The notes: generated by a model not told the origin, from the letters alone. 64,000 bases of DNA from Vogesella aquatica (GCF_028548455.1 NZ_JAQQLF010000001.1:186001-250000), one strand, 5' to 3'; positions 34,873-44,981 are shown, counted from the stretch's first letter. Numbers and translations: made by a program.

Positions 34873-36936
34873 ATGAAAAAACGCCTCGCAACGACTGTCA
34901 TTGTTACCAGCCTGATGCTTGCCGCGCCGGCCTTTGCCGGTATCAAGGAAGGCCGTACCGCCTTCAACAAGGGTGACTTTGCTGCGGCACTGCGCGAGTG
35001 GACGCCGGCCGCCGAGCAGGGCAACGCCAGCCTGCAATACCAGCTGGGCGAGCTGTACCGCAAAGGCCTGGGCACACCGGTCAACCTAGAGCAGGCCGGC
35101 AACTGGTACCGCAAGGCCGCCGAGCAAGGCTACGCCGATGCGCAGCTGAACCTGGGCCAGCTATACGAAAAAGGCAATGGCGTGGCACAAGACCTGGCCA
35201 CAGCCGCCAGCTGGTACCGCAAGGCAGCCGAGCAGGGCAATACCGTAGCGCAAACCAACCTGGCCGCCCTGTACCAGAGTGGCCGCGTGCAGCAGCTGGA
35301 CGTCACCGGTGCCGCCTACTGGTACCGTAAAGCCGCCAAAAACGGTAACGCCCAGGCACAAACCAATCTGGCAGGCATGGTACAAAACGGTGCCGGTATC
35401 CCGGCCAACGCCGCCCAGGCCGCCACCCTGTACCGTAAAGCCGCCGAACAAGGCATCGCCCAGGCGCAGTACAACCTGGGTGTGCAGTACCAACAAGGCC
35501 GTGGCGTCGAAAAAAGCCCGGTAGAAGCCGCCAAGTGGTTCCGCAAGGCCGCCGAGCAGGGTTATGTCGAAGCACAAGCCGGCCTGGCCACCATGTTCCA
35601 TAACGGTGTTGGCGTGCCGCAAGACTACACCGCCGCCGCCGAATGGTTTGCCAAGGCCGCCGAGCAAGGCGACGCCGATGCCCAGTTCAGCCTGGCACAG
35701 ATGTACCAGCAAGGCCGTGGCGTGGAGCAGGATTACGTGAATGCGGCCAACTGGTTCCGCAAAGCCGCCGTGCAGGGCCACCCGAATGCACAGGCCGTGC
35801 TGGGTAACCTGTACCAGAGCGGGCTGGGTGTACCGAAAGACCCGGCACAAGCCGCGGTATGGCACCGTCGCGCTACCGAACAGCTGGCCGCCAGCTGGTT
35901 CGTGAAAGCCGCCGAGCAGGGCGATGCCAACGCGCAGTACAGCCTGGGCCAGATGCTGGAAAAAGGCCAGGGCACCGCACAAGACCTGGCCGATGCGGCC
36001 ATGTGGTACAACAAGGCGGCCAACCAGGGCCACGCCGGCGCGCAAACCAGCCTGGCGCAGCTGTACGAGAAGGGCAACGAGCTGCCACAGGATTACGCGC
36101 AGGCCGCCAGCTGGTACGCCAAGGCCGCAGCGCAGGGCGATGCCCAGGCACAAGCCAGCCTGGCCGCACTGCACATGAAAGGCAACGGCGTAGCGTTTGA
36201 CCCGAAACGCGCCTTTGCCCTGAACCAGCAAGCCGCCGCGCAAGACAACGTAGCCGCACAGGTAGCCTTGGCTGCGCAGTATTACAACGGTCAGGGCACC
36301 GAGCAGAACTACGAGCAAGCGGCCAACTGGTACCGCAAAGCGGCCAAGAGCGGTAACGCCGACGCGCAGTTCAGCCTGGGTGGCCTGTACGAAAACGGCC
36401 AGGGCGTGAAACAGAGCAACGACGAAGCCGTGGCCTGGTACCGCAAGGCAGCCGCCCAGTACAACGTAGGCGGCCTGAACAACCTGGGCGTGATGTACTA
36501 CTACGGCCAGGGCGTACCGAAAGACGCCACCGTGTCCTACGCGCTGCATAACCTGGCCCGCGCCCAGGGCGACACGCTGGCAGCCAACAACCTGGCGCAG
36601 CTGGAACAGGATATGGGCCGCGCCCAGCTGGCTCGCGCACAAGACCTGTCCCGCCGCATGAATGTACCGGGCAAGCTGCTGGCCGAGATCGAACGCTACG
36701 TGGTTTACGTGCGCCCGGTACTGGCGGGCCGCCCGGCCAAAGCCACTAAGGCTGCCGCCAAAGTGGCAGACAAGACGGCCAGCGCCGACGCTGCAGTTGC
36801 CGCCACCCCAGCCAAAGCCGCCAAGACCTCGGCCAAGGCCAGCAAGATGAAGGCCGCCGCCAGCCAGGCCATCACCGAGCTGTCGGCACAGCTTAACGCG
36901 GCCGTAGCTCCGGAGGCGGCACCGGTTAAAAAGTAA
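34873..36936 (+). CDS. Sel1-repeat (tetratricopeptide-like) secreted protein
   Basis: 687 residues. The signal peptide is KKRLATTVIVTSLMLAAPAFA. About fifteen Sel1-like repeats of roughly 36 residues follow, each near the pattern A-x-W-Y/F-R-K-A-A-E-Q-G-x-A-x-A-Q-x-x-L-G-x-x-Y. The last 110 residues are rich in Ala and Lys (KAAKTSAKASKMKAAA), a basic tail that may bind nucleic acid or an acidic polymer. Sel1 proteins scaffold complexes in the periplasm or on the surface. DUS-like cores at 35743, 36016 and 36319 fall on equivalent repeat positions encoding AANW or AANQ. Confidence 0.88.
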   Translation: MKKRLATTVIVTSLMLAAPAFAGIKEGRTAFNKGDFAAALREWTPAAEQGNASLQYQLGELYRKGLGTPVNLEQAGNWYRKAAEQGYADAQLNLGQLYEKGNGVAQDLATAASWYRKAAEQGNTVAQTNLAALYQSGRVQQLDVTGAAYWYRKAAKNGNAQAQTNLAGMVQNGAGIPANAAQAATLYRKAAEQGIAQAQYNLGVQYQQGRGVEKSPVEAAKWFRKAAEQGYVEAQAGLATMFHNGVGVPQDYTAAAEWFAKAAEQGDADAQFSLAQMYQQGRGVEQDYVNAANWFRKAAVQGHPNAQAVLGNLYQSGLGVPKDPAQAAVWHRRATEQLAASWFVKAAEQGDANAQYSLGQMLEKGQGTAQDLADAAMWYNKAANQGHAGAQTSLAQLYEKGNELPQDYAQAASWYAKAAAQGDAQAQASLAALHMKGNGVAFDPKRAFALNQQAAAQDNVAAQVALAAQYYNGQGTEQNYEQAANWYRKAAKSGNADAQFSLGGLYENGQGVKQSNDEAVAWYRKAAAQYNVGGLNNLGVMYYYGQGVPKDATVSYALHNLARAQGDTLAANNLAQLEQDMGRAQLARAQDLSRRMNVPGKLLAEIERYVVYVRPVLAGRPAKATKAAAKVADKTASADAAVAATPAKAAKTSAKASKMKAAASQAITELSAQLNAAVAPEAAPVKK

Positions 36937-36955
36937 ACCGGCACCGCCCACCCCA

Positions 36956-36983
36956 CCGCAGCCCGGCGCTGCGGTTTTTTTTT
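36956..36983 (+). terminator. Rho-independent terminator after the Sel1 gene
   Basis: Stem CCGCAGC / GCTGCGG with loop CCGGC, followed by nine T. It lies 19 bases past the stop. Confidence 0.95.
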
Positions 36984-37089
36984 GCCTCGCCGGCCCGTGC
37001 GGCAGCAGGTACAGGAACCTGCGCCACCAGACGGAGTCTGTGCCCGCTGGGGCCGGCAGACGGCACCCGCACTTACCTACGGAAACATC

Positions 37090-37830
37090 ATGTTCAAGAA
37101 ACTGCTTGCCTCTATCGGCGTCGGTGGCGCCAAAGTCGATACCCAGCTGGACAACCCGCGCCTGCGCCCCGGTGACATGCTGACCGGCCGCGTGGTGGTA
37201 CAGGGCGGCAATGCCGACCAGGACATCGACAAGATCGAGCTGGTCTTGATGGTGGAAGCCGAGCAAGAATCTGGCGACCACGAAGTACGCGGCGCGCTAC
37301 CACTGGGCAGCATTCTGGTCAGCCAGCGCTTTACGGTAAAAGCCGGCGAAACCCGCCAGTTTCCGTTCCAGCTGCAGCTGCCGGCCGAAACGCCGATCAA
37401 CGCGCTGGCGCACTACGGCCGCCCGCTGGCGGTGTGGATCCACACCGACCTGGCCATTGCCTCGGCTGTGGACGCCAGCGACCGCGACCTGCTGGAAGTG
37501 CACCCCACCGCGCAGGTCGCCGCGCTGTTGGCCGCATTCGAGCAGCTGGGCTGGGGGCTGTACAGCACCGATGTCGAAGTGGGCACCGCGCGTATCGGCA
37601 ACGTGGCCAGCACCCTGGGCTGCTATCAGGAAATGGAGCTCAAACCGCGCGGCGGCAACTTCCGCATCCAGGAAATCGAGCTCACCTTCCTGCCGTGGGG
37701 CAACGAGACCCACGTACTGATCGAGGTGGACTCCCGCTTTGGCGGCGACTTCTACCGCTCGCTGGCCATGGGGCCGGACTTTGCCGGCCGCAACTGGGCC
37801 GACGAGCTGCGCCGCCAGCTGCCGCTGTAA
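37090..37830 (+). CDS. Spo0M-like (arrestin-fold) protein
   Basis: 246 residues, matching the SpoOM family: FKKLLASIGVGGAKVDTQLDN at the N-terminus, GDMLTGRVVVQGGNADQDIDKIELVLM, then FPFQLQLPAETPI, VWIHTDLAIASAVDASDRD, and the C-terminal GGDFYRSLAMGPDF. In Bacillus, Spo0M influences sporulation and cell division; here, in a non-sporulating lineage, the function is unknown. GGAAA precedes the ATG. The leader upstream contains GCAGGT-ACAGGA-ACCTGC, a small hairpin. Confidence 0.9.
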   Translation: MFKKLLASIGVGGAKVDTQLDNPRLRPGDMLTGRVVVQGGNADQDIDKIELVLMVEAEQESGDHEVRGALPLGSILVSQRFTVKAGETRQFPFQLQLPAETPINALAHYGRPLAVWIHTDLAIASAVDASDRDLLEVHPTAQVAALLAAFEQLGWGLYSTDVEVGTARIGNVASTLGCYQEMELKPRGGNFRIQEIELTFLPWGNETHVLIEVDSRFGGDFYRSLAMGPDFAGRNWADELRRQLPL

Positions 37831-38011
37831 ATTTTTGCCAGCGCCAGCCCCTGTGCTCTCGCCAGCATTGATATAAAGAAGACATGCATCAGCACAGGGA
37901 TTTGACAGGCTAGCGTAAAAAAACCAGCCCGCTGCGGGCAAGCGCGTACAATTAGCCCATTCGGCCGGAGCCCTGTGCTGCCGGCCGCCTTCTTTTGTCT
38001 GCGAGAACACC

Positions 38012-39019
38012 ATGTCCACCCTGACCGAACTGCTTGTAGCCGCCGACGCGCACCGCGCCGCGCTACTTACCCGCCTGGCCAGCGAAGAAACCGATACCTA
38101 CCGCCTGTTCCACGGCAGCGCCGAAGGCCGCCCGGGCCTGACCATCGACCGCTACGGCGATGTACTGCTGCTGCAAACCTTCCACACCCCGCTGAGCGAA
38201 GAAGAACACCAGGCCATCCTGGCGCACTACGCCCCGCTGGGCCTGACTGCGGTGTACAACGACCGCAGCGGCGCCAACTCGCGCATCGGCAACCGCCTGC
38301 CGGAAGACCAGCTGGAAGCCGCCCAGGCGCCGCGCACCATCCGCGAGCTGGGCGTGAAGTACCACTTCCAGGCACGCCACCAGGGCCAGGACCCGTGGCT
38401 GTTCCTCGACCTGCGCGCCGGCCGCCGCCGTGTGATGCAGCTGGCCGAAGGCAAGAGCGTACTGAACCTGTTCGCCTACACCGGTGGTGTGGGTGTGGCT
38501 GCCGCCAAGGCCGGCGCCAGCTTCGTGATGAACGTGGACTTTGCCGAATCCAGCCTGCAGGTAGCGCGCGCCAACGCCAAGATCAATAGCCTGGCGACCC
38601 GCCCGCGCTGTGTGGAAAGCGACTGCTTTGCCGCACTGCGCCAGCTGTCCGGCATCGGCCAGCCCAAAATGGTACGCGGCAAGAAAATGCCCCCGTTCCC
38701 GGTGCTGGAAGCGCGCCAGTTCGACCTGGTGTTCCTGGACCCGCCGCGCTACGCCAAGAGCCCGTTCGGCGTGGTAGACCTGATCAATGACTACCCGGCG
38801 CTGTTCAAGCCGGCGCTGCTGGCCACCGCGGAAGGCGGCATGCTGATCTGCTGCAACAACGTGGCGCAGGTAGACCGCGACACCTGGCTGGCCCAGCTCA
38901 AGCGCAGCGCCGAGAAAGCCGGCCGTACCGTACGCGACGCCGAGTGGATCACGCCGGAAGACGACTTCCCCACCTTTGACGGCAACCCGCCGCTGAAAAT
39001 GGTACTGCTGCACGTATAA
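38012..39019 (+). CDS. SAM-dependent methyltransferase, RlmI-like (rRNA 5-methylcytosine type)
   Basis: 335 residues. Class I SAM fold: LNLFAYTGGVGVAAAKAGA (cofactor loop), NVDFAESSLQVARANAKIN, and the catalytic-region motif VFLDPPRYAKSPFG, resembling the RlmI/RlmK class of 23S rRNA cytosine methyltransferases. The N-terminal 110 residues resemble the beta domain of RlmI (HGSAEGRPGLTIDRYGDVLLLQ), but it is shorter than E. coli RlmI because the PUA part is missing. Monocistronic, with a terminator after the stop. The target is not established. Confidence 0.82.
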   Translation: MSTLTELLVAADAHRAALLTRLASEETDTYRLFHGSAEGRPGLTIDRYGDVLLLQTFHTPLSEEEHQAILAHYAPLGLTAVYNDRSGANSRIGNRLPEDQLEAAQAPRTIRELGVKYHFQARHQGQDPWLFLDLRAGRRRVMQLAEGKSVLNLFAYTGGVGVAAAKAGASFVMNVDFAESSLQVARANAKINSLATRPRCVESDCFAALRQLSGIGQPKMVRGKKMPPFPVLEARQFDLVFLDPPRYAKSPFGVVDLINDYPALFKPALLATAEGGMLICCNNVAQVDRDTWLAQLKRSAEKAGRTVRDAEWITPEDDFPTFDGNPPLKMVLLHV

Positions 39020-39037
39020 GCCACATCGCCGGGCAAA

Positions 39038-39084
39038 AGCCCGGCTGCCGCCAGCCGCAAGGTTGGCCGCAGCCGGGCTTTTTT
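39038..39084 (+). terminator. Terminator carrying a DUS-like motif in its loop
   Basis: Stem AGCCCGGCTGC (39038-39048) / GCAGCCGGGCT (39069-39079) followed by TTTTT. The 20-base loop and the start of the right arm contain AAGGTTGGCCGCA, one copy of the motif. Confidence 0.88.
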
Positions 39085-39224
39085 GCTATGTTGCATGCAG
39101 TATCGATACAAAAATCCTTACTGGCAGTCGGTGCAGGCCGTACTGCCATGCGGCGAGTCCAGACGGCATACTGCCAGCCGGCCGCGCACCGCATCAGCCC
39201 GACCGCCCAGCCCTGGAGAGGCGC

Positions 39225-40778
39225 ATGCACACACCCGACCCCCCGCCGCACGAGCAAGCCCGGCAGGCATTGCTGGCGCGTACCGCCTTGCTGGACACCC
39301 CGGCCGAGCAAGCGTTCGACCGCGTGGTACAGCTGGCCTCCGCGCTGTTTGGCGTGCCCGTGGCCCTGATCTCGCTGGTCGACAGCGAACGGCAGTGGTT
39401 CAAGGCCAAGGTCGGTGTCGATGTCTGCGAAACCCCGCGCGCCATCTCGTTCTGCAGCCACGTCGTGTCGCAGGGTGACATGCTGGTCGTCAGTAATGCC
39501 TTGCAGGATGAACGCTTTGCCGATAACCCGCTGGTAAACGGCAAGCTGGGCATCCGCTTTTACGCCGGGGCGCCACTACGCCTGGACGCGCAGCATGTCA
39601 TCGGCACACTCTGCCTGCTGGACCACCGCCCGCGGCGCTTTGGCCCCCGCCAGCAGGCCCGGCTACAACAGCTGGCCGACACCCTGTGCGAGCTGATACG
39701 CCAGCGCATGCTGCTGCAGCTGGCCGAACAGCAAAGCAAGCTGCTGCTCACCGTCAATCAGGCGCAAAGCAGCTTTCTGCTGGACCGCGACCTGGGTGCC
39801 GCCAGCAGTACCATCCTGCACTCGCTGCTGGCCATGAGCCAGACCACACTGGCATTCATTGCCAGCTGCCAGGTAGACGACCGCGACAGCTGCTACCTGG
39901 ACATCCCCAGCATTGCCCACCTGGACGCTGCAGCACTGCAATGGCTGATGCCGCAGCTCAGCCATGATAGCCGTGGCTACCGCCTGTACGGCTTCGACCA
40001 TGTCTACGGACAAGCCATTGCCGAGGGGGAGCCGCTGGTCATCAACCAGCCCGCGCTGTACGACGACAGCGGTGCGCTAGCCGGCGTCCAGTCGCTACTG
40101 GTCATCCCGTGTTTCTTTCATCTGTCGGTCATGGGGGTACTGGTGCTGGCCAACCGGGCAGGGGGCTTTGACCAGGAGATCGTCGATCACCTCACCACGC
40201 TGTCGGACGGTATCGGTACCCTGCTACACGTGTGCGGGCTGGAAGTGGCGCGCCAGGCCGCCGAAGCCGAGCTGGCCCGCCAGGCGACGCTGGACCCGCT
40301 TACCGGCCTGCTCAACCGGCGGGCTTTTCTGGAGCACTGCCAGCAAAACCAGCAACGTTTCACCCGCTATCAGCAGCGCTTCAGCCTGCTGATGCTGGAC
40401 CTGGACCACTTCAAGGTGCTGAACGACCGCCTGGGCCACCCGGCTGGCGACTACGTGCTCAAAGAAATCAGCCGCCAGCTGCGGCGCACGCTACGCGAAA
40501 TCGATAGCCTGGCGCGCTGGGGTGGCGAAGAATTCTGCATCATGCTGCCGCAAGAGCAGGAACAGGACGCCATGCAGCTGGCGCAGCGGCTGTGCCATAC
40601 CCTGGCCAGCCTGCCGCTGCAATGGCAAGGCGAGACGCTGCACATTACCGCCAGTATCGGCGTTGCCACACTCAATGCCTCGGGCGAAAGTACCGATAAC
40701 CTCATCGCCCGTGCCGATGCCGCCATGTACCAGGCCAAGGCCGCCGGGCGCAACCGCACCTGGCTCGCCGCGCCGTGA
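39225..40778 (+). CDS. GAF-GGDEF diguanylate cyclase
   Basis: 517 residues. An N-terminal GAF domain (FGVPVALISLVDSERQWFKAKVG, HVIGTLCLLDHRPRRF) is followed by a second GAF-like region (residues about 190-340) and a GGDEF domain: DPLTGLLNRRAFL, LDLDHFKVLNDRLGHPAGD, active site RWGGEEF, then ASIGVATL and RADAAMYQAKAAGRN. No transmembrane segment, so cytoplasmic. It should synthesise cyclic di-GMP in response to a small ligand or redox cue. GGAGAG precedes the ATG. Confidence 0.92.
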   Translation: MHTPDPPPHEQARQALLARTALLDTPAEQAFDRVVQLASALFGVPVALISLVDSERQWFKAKVGVDVCETPRAISFCSHVVSQGDMLVVSNALQDERFADNPLVNGKLGIRFYAGAPLRLDAQHVIGTLCLLDHRPRRFGPRQQARLQQLADTLCELIRQRMLLQLAEQQSKLLLTVNQAQSSFLLDRDLGAASSTILHSLLAMSQTTLAFIASCQVDDRDSCYLDIPSIAHLDAAALQWLMPQLSHDSRGYRLYGFDHVYGQAIAEGEPLVINQPALYDDSGALAGVQSLLVIPCFFHLSVMGVLVLANRAGGFDQEIVDHLTTLSDGIGTLLHVCGLEVARQAAEAELARQATLDPLTGLLNRRAFLEHCQQNQQRFTRYQQRFSLLMLDLDHFKVLNDRLGHPAGDYVLKEISRQLRRTLREIDSLARWGGEEFCIMLPQEQEQDAMQLAQRLCHTLASLPLQWQGETLHITASIGVATLNASGESTDNLIARADAAMYQAKAAGRNRTWLAAP

Positions 40779-41084
40779 TCTTGCCGCACACTGGCAAGCA
40801 TGCTGGTCGCCACGCCTGACGGAACAGCCTGTTGCCCAGCCGCATGGCAACGGACAACTGTAGGTGATGGCGCGCAGTACCGGCTGCCAGGAAAAGACAC
40901 CACACCCGGGGCAGGAAAGCCATGCCCGTGCACCCTGCAGTACGCTGCGTCGCTACCGCGTATCCCGCCGGCGCACCTGCACCAGCGCAGCCTCATGCTA
41001 CCGGTAGCGTGCTTTCTGGATGAGGCCCAGCGGCTGACCAGCGCAATTGCGGTATCATCCGGTGATTAACCCTGCCGGAATACC
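40779..41084. other. Intergenic region after the GAF-GGDEF gene
   Basis: 306 bases with no supported gene; small open frames here lack ribosome sites. CTTGCC / GGCAAG (40780-40798) immediately after the stop may be a weak terminator. A promoter for the Lar-ftsK pair presumably lies near 41040-41070 but I cannot point to it. Confidence 0.4.
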
Positions 41085-41273
41085 ATGATGAGCGATACCA
41101 CCAGCCTGAAACCCTGCAACAAGTGCGGCGCCCCGGCCGAAGTGGTCAAGGCAGGCTCGCGCCGCTTCTGGGTACAGTGCACCCGCTACGCAGGGCAAGG
41201 CACCTGCAGCGCCATCGGCCCGCAAGCCGACAACAAGAAAGACGCCATCGCCGGCTGGAACAAGACCCGCTAA
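41085..41273 (+). CDS. Lar-like restriction-alleviation zinc-ribbon protein
   Basis: 62 residues. Two Cys pairs, C11/C14 (KPCNKCGAP) and C32/C41, then the ending [10 protein letters not shown]. This is the layout of Lar family proteins, first known from prophages as modulators of type I restriction. Start at 41085 or at the next codon, also ATG; GGAA lies upstream. It is 17 bases before ftsK and probably co-transcribed. No phage genes surround it, so it may have been adopted for another use. Confidence 0.72.
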   Translation: MMSDTTSLKPCNKCGAPAEVVKAGSRRFWVQCTRYAGQGTCSAIGPQADNKKDAIAGWNKTR

Positions 41274-41290
41274 AGCGGAAGAGTGATGCC

Positions 41291-44185
41291 ATGGAGAAGT
41301 TTTCCAAACTGCTGACCAAGCTCAAGCACGTGCTACACGAAGACGCGCCCGAGCACGATGACGGCCAGACGGCCGCCCCCGACCAGCCCGAACCCGCCCC
41401 CGTGGCCATCACGCCGCGGCCGCCGCGCCGCACGCTGGGTGCCCCGGAAGAGGCGCCGCCCACGGTAAGCACTGGCGCAGCCACGCCAGCACCGCGCGTG
41501 CCCGGGGCCAAAGCGGCCGCACCCGCCGAGATCATCGACCAGCTGCCGCGCGCGCTGCCTCGCTACCAGCGCCAGCCCAAGGCGGCGCCCGCCAGCCACA
41601 AGGGCGCAACGCCCAAGCTGCCGGTCATCGGCCTGGACGACGTGCAGCGCAACCTGCGCCGCGACCTGACCCGCCGCGAAAAGATCGCCGCCTACGACGG
41701 CAAGCCCGTCCTCCAGCCGCGCGACCTGCCGCTGATCGACCCGCGCGAAGTGCGCGCCAACGTGCAACAGCTGCATAGCGGCCGCCAGCCGGCCAAGCCC
41801 GCGCCGCTGCCGCCCGTGATCCTGCAGCCCACCCCGGTGATGAAAAAAGCCAGCGCGTCCACACCGCTGCCGCTATCGCCGCTGGCCCAGCAAGAACGCG
41901 AACGCGCCGCCGCCGCGCTGTTTGGCGCGCAATCCAGTTTTGCCCAGGCCAAAGCCGACGCCCAGGCACCCCGGCCCACCAGTACCACACCTGTCGAGGT
42001 CCAGGCAGACTGGCGCGGCGCCAGCCACGCGGCAGAAGCCCGCGCCGCCGGCATGCCGCTGCCAGCGCAAGCGCCTGTCGAGCCAGTGTTCGAGCCGGCC
42101 AGCAGCGACACCGACACCCACGCCCCGCCAGACAGTGCCACCGCGTACCAGCAGCACGACGACTTCGTGCTGGACGACGACTTTGCCCTGCCCGGCGAGG
42201 CCACAGATGAAGCGGCCAGCCACGATGAACCCGCACCGGTAGCCGAGCCCGGCAGCGCCAGCACACCGCCAGGCGCGCGCTGGCAACAACTGCGCCAGCC
42301 CGTAGCCGTACCGGCCGCCCCGCCGGTATGGCAGGGCATTCGCCTGCGCCAGGCTATCGGCACACCCGCCAGCGCCGAGCCCGCCGCCATGCCGCAGCAG
42401 GCCGCCAGTGCGCCGGCAAGCGCGGCCAGCACCCCGGCGACACAGGCCAGTTACCACAGCACGCAGCACGGCGATATCGTGTGGCACCTGCTGGACGACG
42501 AAGCCGACAGCGCGCCCGACGTAGCGCCCGCTGCGGCCAACCCTGGCCTGGTATGGCAGCTGCTGGACGATGCCCCACAGGCCGCGCCAGCCCAGCCGGC
42601 CGCAGCGAGCCCCGTGCCTGCCGCGCAGATCAGCCAGGCACTGCACACCCTGGCCGCCGCCGCACAACCCAAGCCGCACGCCATCCCCGTGGTATACGGC
42701 GACGCCTGCCTGCCGTCGCTGGACCTGCTGCGCCCGCCCGAGGTACACAAGGCGGTGCAGAGCGAAGACTACCTGATCGAACGCGGCATTCTGATCGAAG
42801 AAAAGTGCGCCGAGTTCAAGGTAAAAGTGGCCGTAGTAGACGCCTACGCCGGCCCGGTAATTACCCGCTACGAAGTGGAACCCGCCGTCGGCGTGCGCGG
42901 CAGCCAGGTAGTGAACCTGGCCAAAGACCTGTCGCGCGCGCTGGGCCTGGCGTCCATCCGCGTGGTGGAAACCATCCCCGGCAAAACCTGCATGGGGCTG
43001 GAGCTGCCCAACCCGCAGCGCCAGATGATCCGCCTGTCGGAAATCTTCAGCGCCGACGTGTTCCAGCAAAACGCCTCCAAGCTCACGCTGGCACTGGGGC
43101 AGGACATCAGCGGCGCCCCCGTGGTGATGGACCTGGCCAAGGCACCGCACCTGCTGGTGGCCGGTACCACCGGCTCCGGCAAGTCGGTGGGCGTCAATGC
43201 CATGATCCTGTCCATGCTGTACAAGGCCACGCCGGACGAAGTGCGCTTCATCATGATTGACCCCAAGATGCTGGAGCTGTCGGTGTACAACGACATCCCG
43301 CACCTGTTGGCACCGGTGGTCACCGACATGAAGCTGGCCGCCAACGCGCTGAACTGGTGCGTAGGCGAGATGGAAAAGCGCTACCGCCTGATGAGCCACC
43401 TGGGCGTGCGCAACCTGGCCGGTTACAACGACAAGGTGCGCGCTGCCGAGGCGCGTGGCCAACGTTTGGTCAACCCGTTCAGCCTGACACCGGAAACGCC
43501 GGAGCCGCTGTCCACGCTGCCGTTCATCGTGGTGGTGGTCGACGAGTTTGCCGACCTGATGATGGTGGCCGGCAAGAAGATCGAGGAGCTGATCGCCCGC
43601 CTGGCGCAGAAGGCCCGCGCCGCCGGCATCCACTTGATTCTGGCCACGCAGCGGCCGTCGGTGGACGTGATTACCGGCCTGATCAAGGCCAACATTCCCA
43701 CCCGCATCGCGTTCCAGGTATCCAGCAAGATCGACAGCCGTACCATCCTCGACCAGATGGGCGCCGAAAGCCTGCTGGGGCAGGGCGACATGCTGTTCCT
43801 GCCGCCGGGCACCGGCTACCCGCAGCGCGTGCACGGGGCGTTTGTCACCGACGAGGAAGTGCACGCCATCGTGGAAGACCTGAAGCAGTGGGGCGAGCCG
43901 GACTACGTGGAAGGCCTGCTCACCGGCGAATCGGTGGCCGACGACGACCAGGCCGACGCCAAGAGCCGTGCGGCAGCCGGCAGCGAAGCCGACCCGCTGT
44001 ACGACGAGGCGGTGGCCATCGTGCTGAAAACGCGCAAGGCGTCCATTTCCTCGGTGCAGCGCCAGCTGCGCATCGGCTACAACCGCGCGGCGCGGCTGAT
44101 CGAGGACATGGAAGCCGCCGGCATCGTGTCGTCCATGGAAAGCAACGGCAACCGCACGGTGCTGGTACCCGACCGCGAGTACTGA
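41291..44185 (+). CDS. ftsK: FtsK/SpoIIIE DNA translocase lacking the N-terminal membrane domain
   Basis: 964 residues. The motor is complete: alpha/beta ATPase with Walker A GTTGSGKS (G625-S632, Lys631), Walker [29 protein letters not shown], and the C-terminal gamma winged helix ([23 protein letters not shown]) that reads KOPS. The first about 480 residues are a Pro/Ala/Gln-rich linker; the usual four transmembrane helices are absent, and upstream sequence belongs to the Lar gene. It may be the soluble second FtsK of Neisseriales, moving chromosome ends toward dif. GGAAGAG precedes the ATG. Confidence 0.93.
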   Translation: MEKFSKLLTKLKHVLHEDAPEHDDGQTAAPDQPEPAPVAITPRPPRRTLGAPEEAPPTVSTGAATPAPRVPGAKAAAPAEIIDQLPRALPRYQRQPKAAPASHKGATPKLPVIGLDDVQRNLRRDLTRREKIAAYDGKPVLQPRDLPLIDPREVRANVQQLHSGRQPAKPAPLPPVILQPTPVMKKASASTPLPLSPLAQQERERAAAALFGAQSSFAQAKADAQAPRPTSTTPVEVQADWRGASHAAEARAAGMPLPAQAPVEPVFEPASSDTDTHAPPDSATAYQQHDDFVLDDDFALPGEATDEAASHDEPAPVAEPGSASTPPGARWQQLRQPVAVPAAPPVWQGIRLRQAIGTPASAEPAAMPQQAASAPASAASTPATQASYHSTQHGDIVWHLLDDEADSAPDVAPAAANPGLVWQLLDDAPQAAPAQPAAASPVPAAQISQALHTLAAAAQPKPHAIPVVYGDACLPSLDLLRPPEVHKAVQSEDYLIERGILIEEKCAEFKVKVAVVDAYAGPVITRYEVEPAVGVRGSQVVNLAKDLSRALGLASIRVVETIPGKTCMGLELPNPQRQMIRLSEIFSADVFQQNASKLTLALGQDISGAPVVMDLAKAPHLLVAGTTGSGKSVGVNAMILSMLYKATPDEVRFIMIDPKMLELSVYNDIPHLLAPVVTDMKLAANALNWCVGEMEKRYRLMSHLGVRNLAGYNDKVRAAEARGQRLVNPFSLTPETPEPLSTLPFIVVVVDEFADLMMVAGKKIEELIARLAQKARAAGIHLILATQRPSVDVITGLIKANIPTRIAFQVSSKIDSRTILDQMGAESLLGQGDMLFLPPGTGYPQRVHGAFVTDEEVHAIVEDLKQWGEPDYVEGLLTGESVADDDQADAKSRAAAGSEADPLYDEAVAIVLKTRKASISSVQRQLRIGYNRAARLIEDMEAAGIVSSMESNGNRTVLVPDREY

Positions 44186-44208
44186 GCATCGCGGCTGTCA
44201 GCAAGCAA

Positions 44209-44234
44209 AAGGCCCCGCCAACTGGCGGGGCCTT
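44209..44234. terminator. Bidirectional terminator after ftsK
   Basis: Perfect 11-bp stem AAGGCCCCGCC / GGCGGGGCCTT with loop AACT between ftsK and the convergent lipoprotein gene, flanked by AAAA and TTGTG. Confidence 0.88.
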
Positions 44235-44262
44235 GTGCTTTGTACCGTGTATGCAGCGGCGC

Positions 44263-44604
44263 TTACTTGCCCTGCAGCGCGTCGGCCGCCTGTTTCACCG
44301 CGTCCACCTGCTGTTTGGCCTCGTCGATCTGCTGGCCCAGCTCCGGGTTCAGGATAGCCGCCGCCGCGCCCACGCGTTTGGCCACGCCCAGTGCGGCGCT
44401 GGCTTGTTCTTTCAGCTTGCCGGCACTGCCCATTGCGGCGCTAGCCTGCTGTTTCAGCTCGCCCAGCGGCGCGCTGCTGTCCTGCACCACCTGGTGTGCG
44501 CCACCAATGGCCGCCGAGGCCTGCTGCTGCAGCTGGCTGGTCTGCTCGGCCGTGCACCCCGCCAGCGCGGCGGCGGACAACAGGGCGATCGTCAGCTTGT
44601 TCAT
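44263..44604 (-). CDS. Small Ala/Gln-rich lipoprotein
   Basis: 113 residues. GGAG lies 5 bases from the ATG. The signal ends in the lipobox LAGC, and the mature part has repeated amphipathic segments (QQASAAIGG, QQASAAMGS, EQASAALGV), predicted helical. A small outer-membrane lipoprotein of unknown role. The 5' region holds a DUS-like core (44649). Confidence 0.8.
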   Translation of the reverse strand: MNKLTIALLSAAALAGCTAEQTSQLQQQASAAIGGAHQVVQDSSAPLGELKQQASAAMGSAGKLKEQASAALGVAKRVGAAAAILNPELGQQIDEAKQQVDAVKQAADALQGK

Positions 44605-44747
44605 GCCTTTCTCCTTGAGTATGCGGCCGGGCAGTGCCCATGCACCTTGCGGCCAACTTGTCGCGTTCAGCATAGAGTAAACCACGCTGCCGACAGTTCC
44701 ATCACCCGTCTATGCTGAAAGCTCCCCACCTGCCGGAGACTTGCCCC

Positions 44748-44981
44748 ATGGATACCAGCCTTCACACCCTGTGCACCCTGTTTGCCCAGCTGGGCCTGCC
44801 GGACAGCCCCACCGACATCCGCGCCTTCATCGCCAGCCACCCCTTGCCGGCCGATACCGCCATCGAGGACGCGCCGCTCTGGACCAGCGCCCAGGCCGCT
44901 TTCCTGAAACAGGCGCTGGACGACGACGCCGACTGGGCCGAGCTGGTAGACACGTTGGCCGCGCGCTTGCAGCAAGCCTGA
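44748..44981 (+). CDS. DUF2789 protein
   Basis: 77 residues: SLHTLCTLFAQLGLPDSPTDIRAFI, then AFLKQALDDDADWAELVDTLAARL. This matches DUF2789, a small helical acidic protein of unknown function. GGAG upstream of ATG 44748. A DUS-like core is at 44954 inside. The next gene, rlhA, starts 73 bases later. Confidence 0.82.
   Translation: MDTSLHTLCTLFAQLGLPDSPTDIRAFIASHPLPADTAIEDAPLWTSAQAAFLKQALDDDADWAELVDTLAARLQQA

Noticed and set aside
34990-36500. Regular DNA repeats that might look like an array
   Set aside because: They are Sel1 protein repeats of about 108 bases with diverged sequence inside one reading frame, without spacers or identical repeats; not CRISPR.
40800-41069. An 89-codon open frame after the GAF-GGDEF gene
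   Set aside because: No ribosome site, no recognisable fold, and composition unlike a protein; more likely spacer.
41085-41273. Prophage remnant, suggested by the Lar-like gene
   Set aside because: No integrase, terminase, capsid, tail or attachment site is nearby, and base composition is that of the host.
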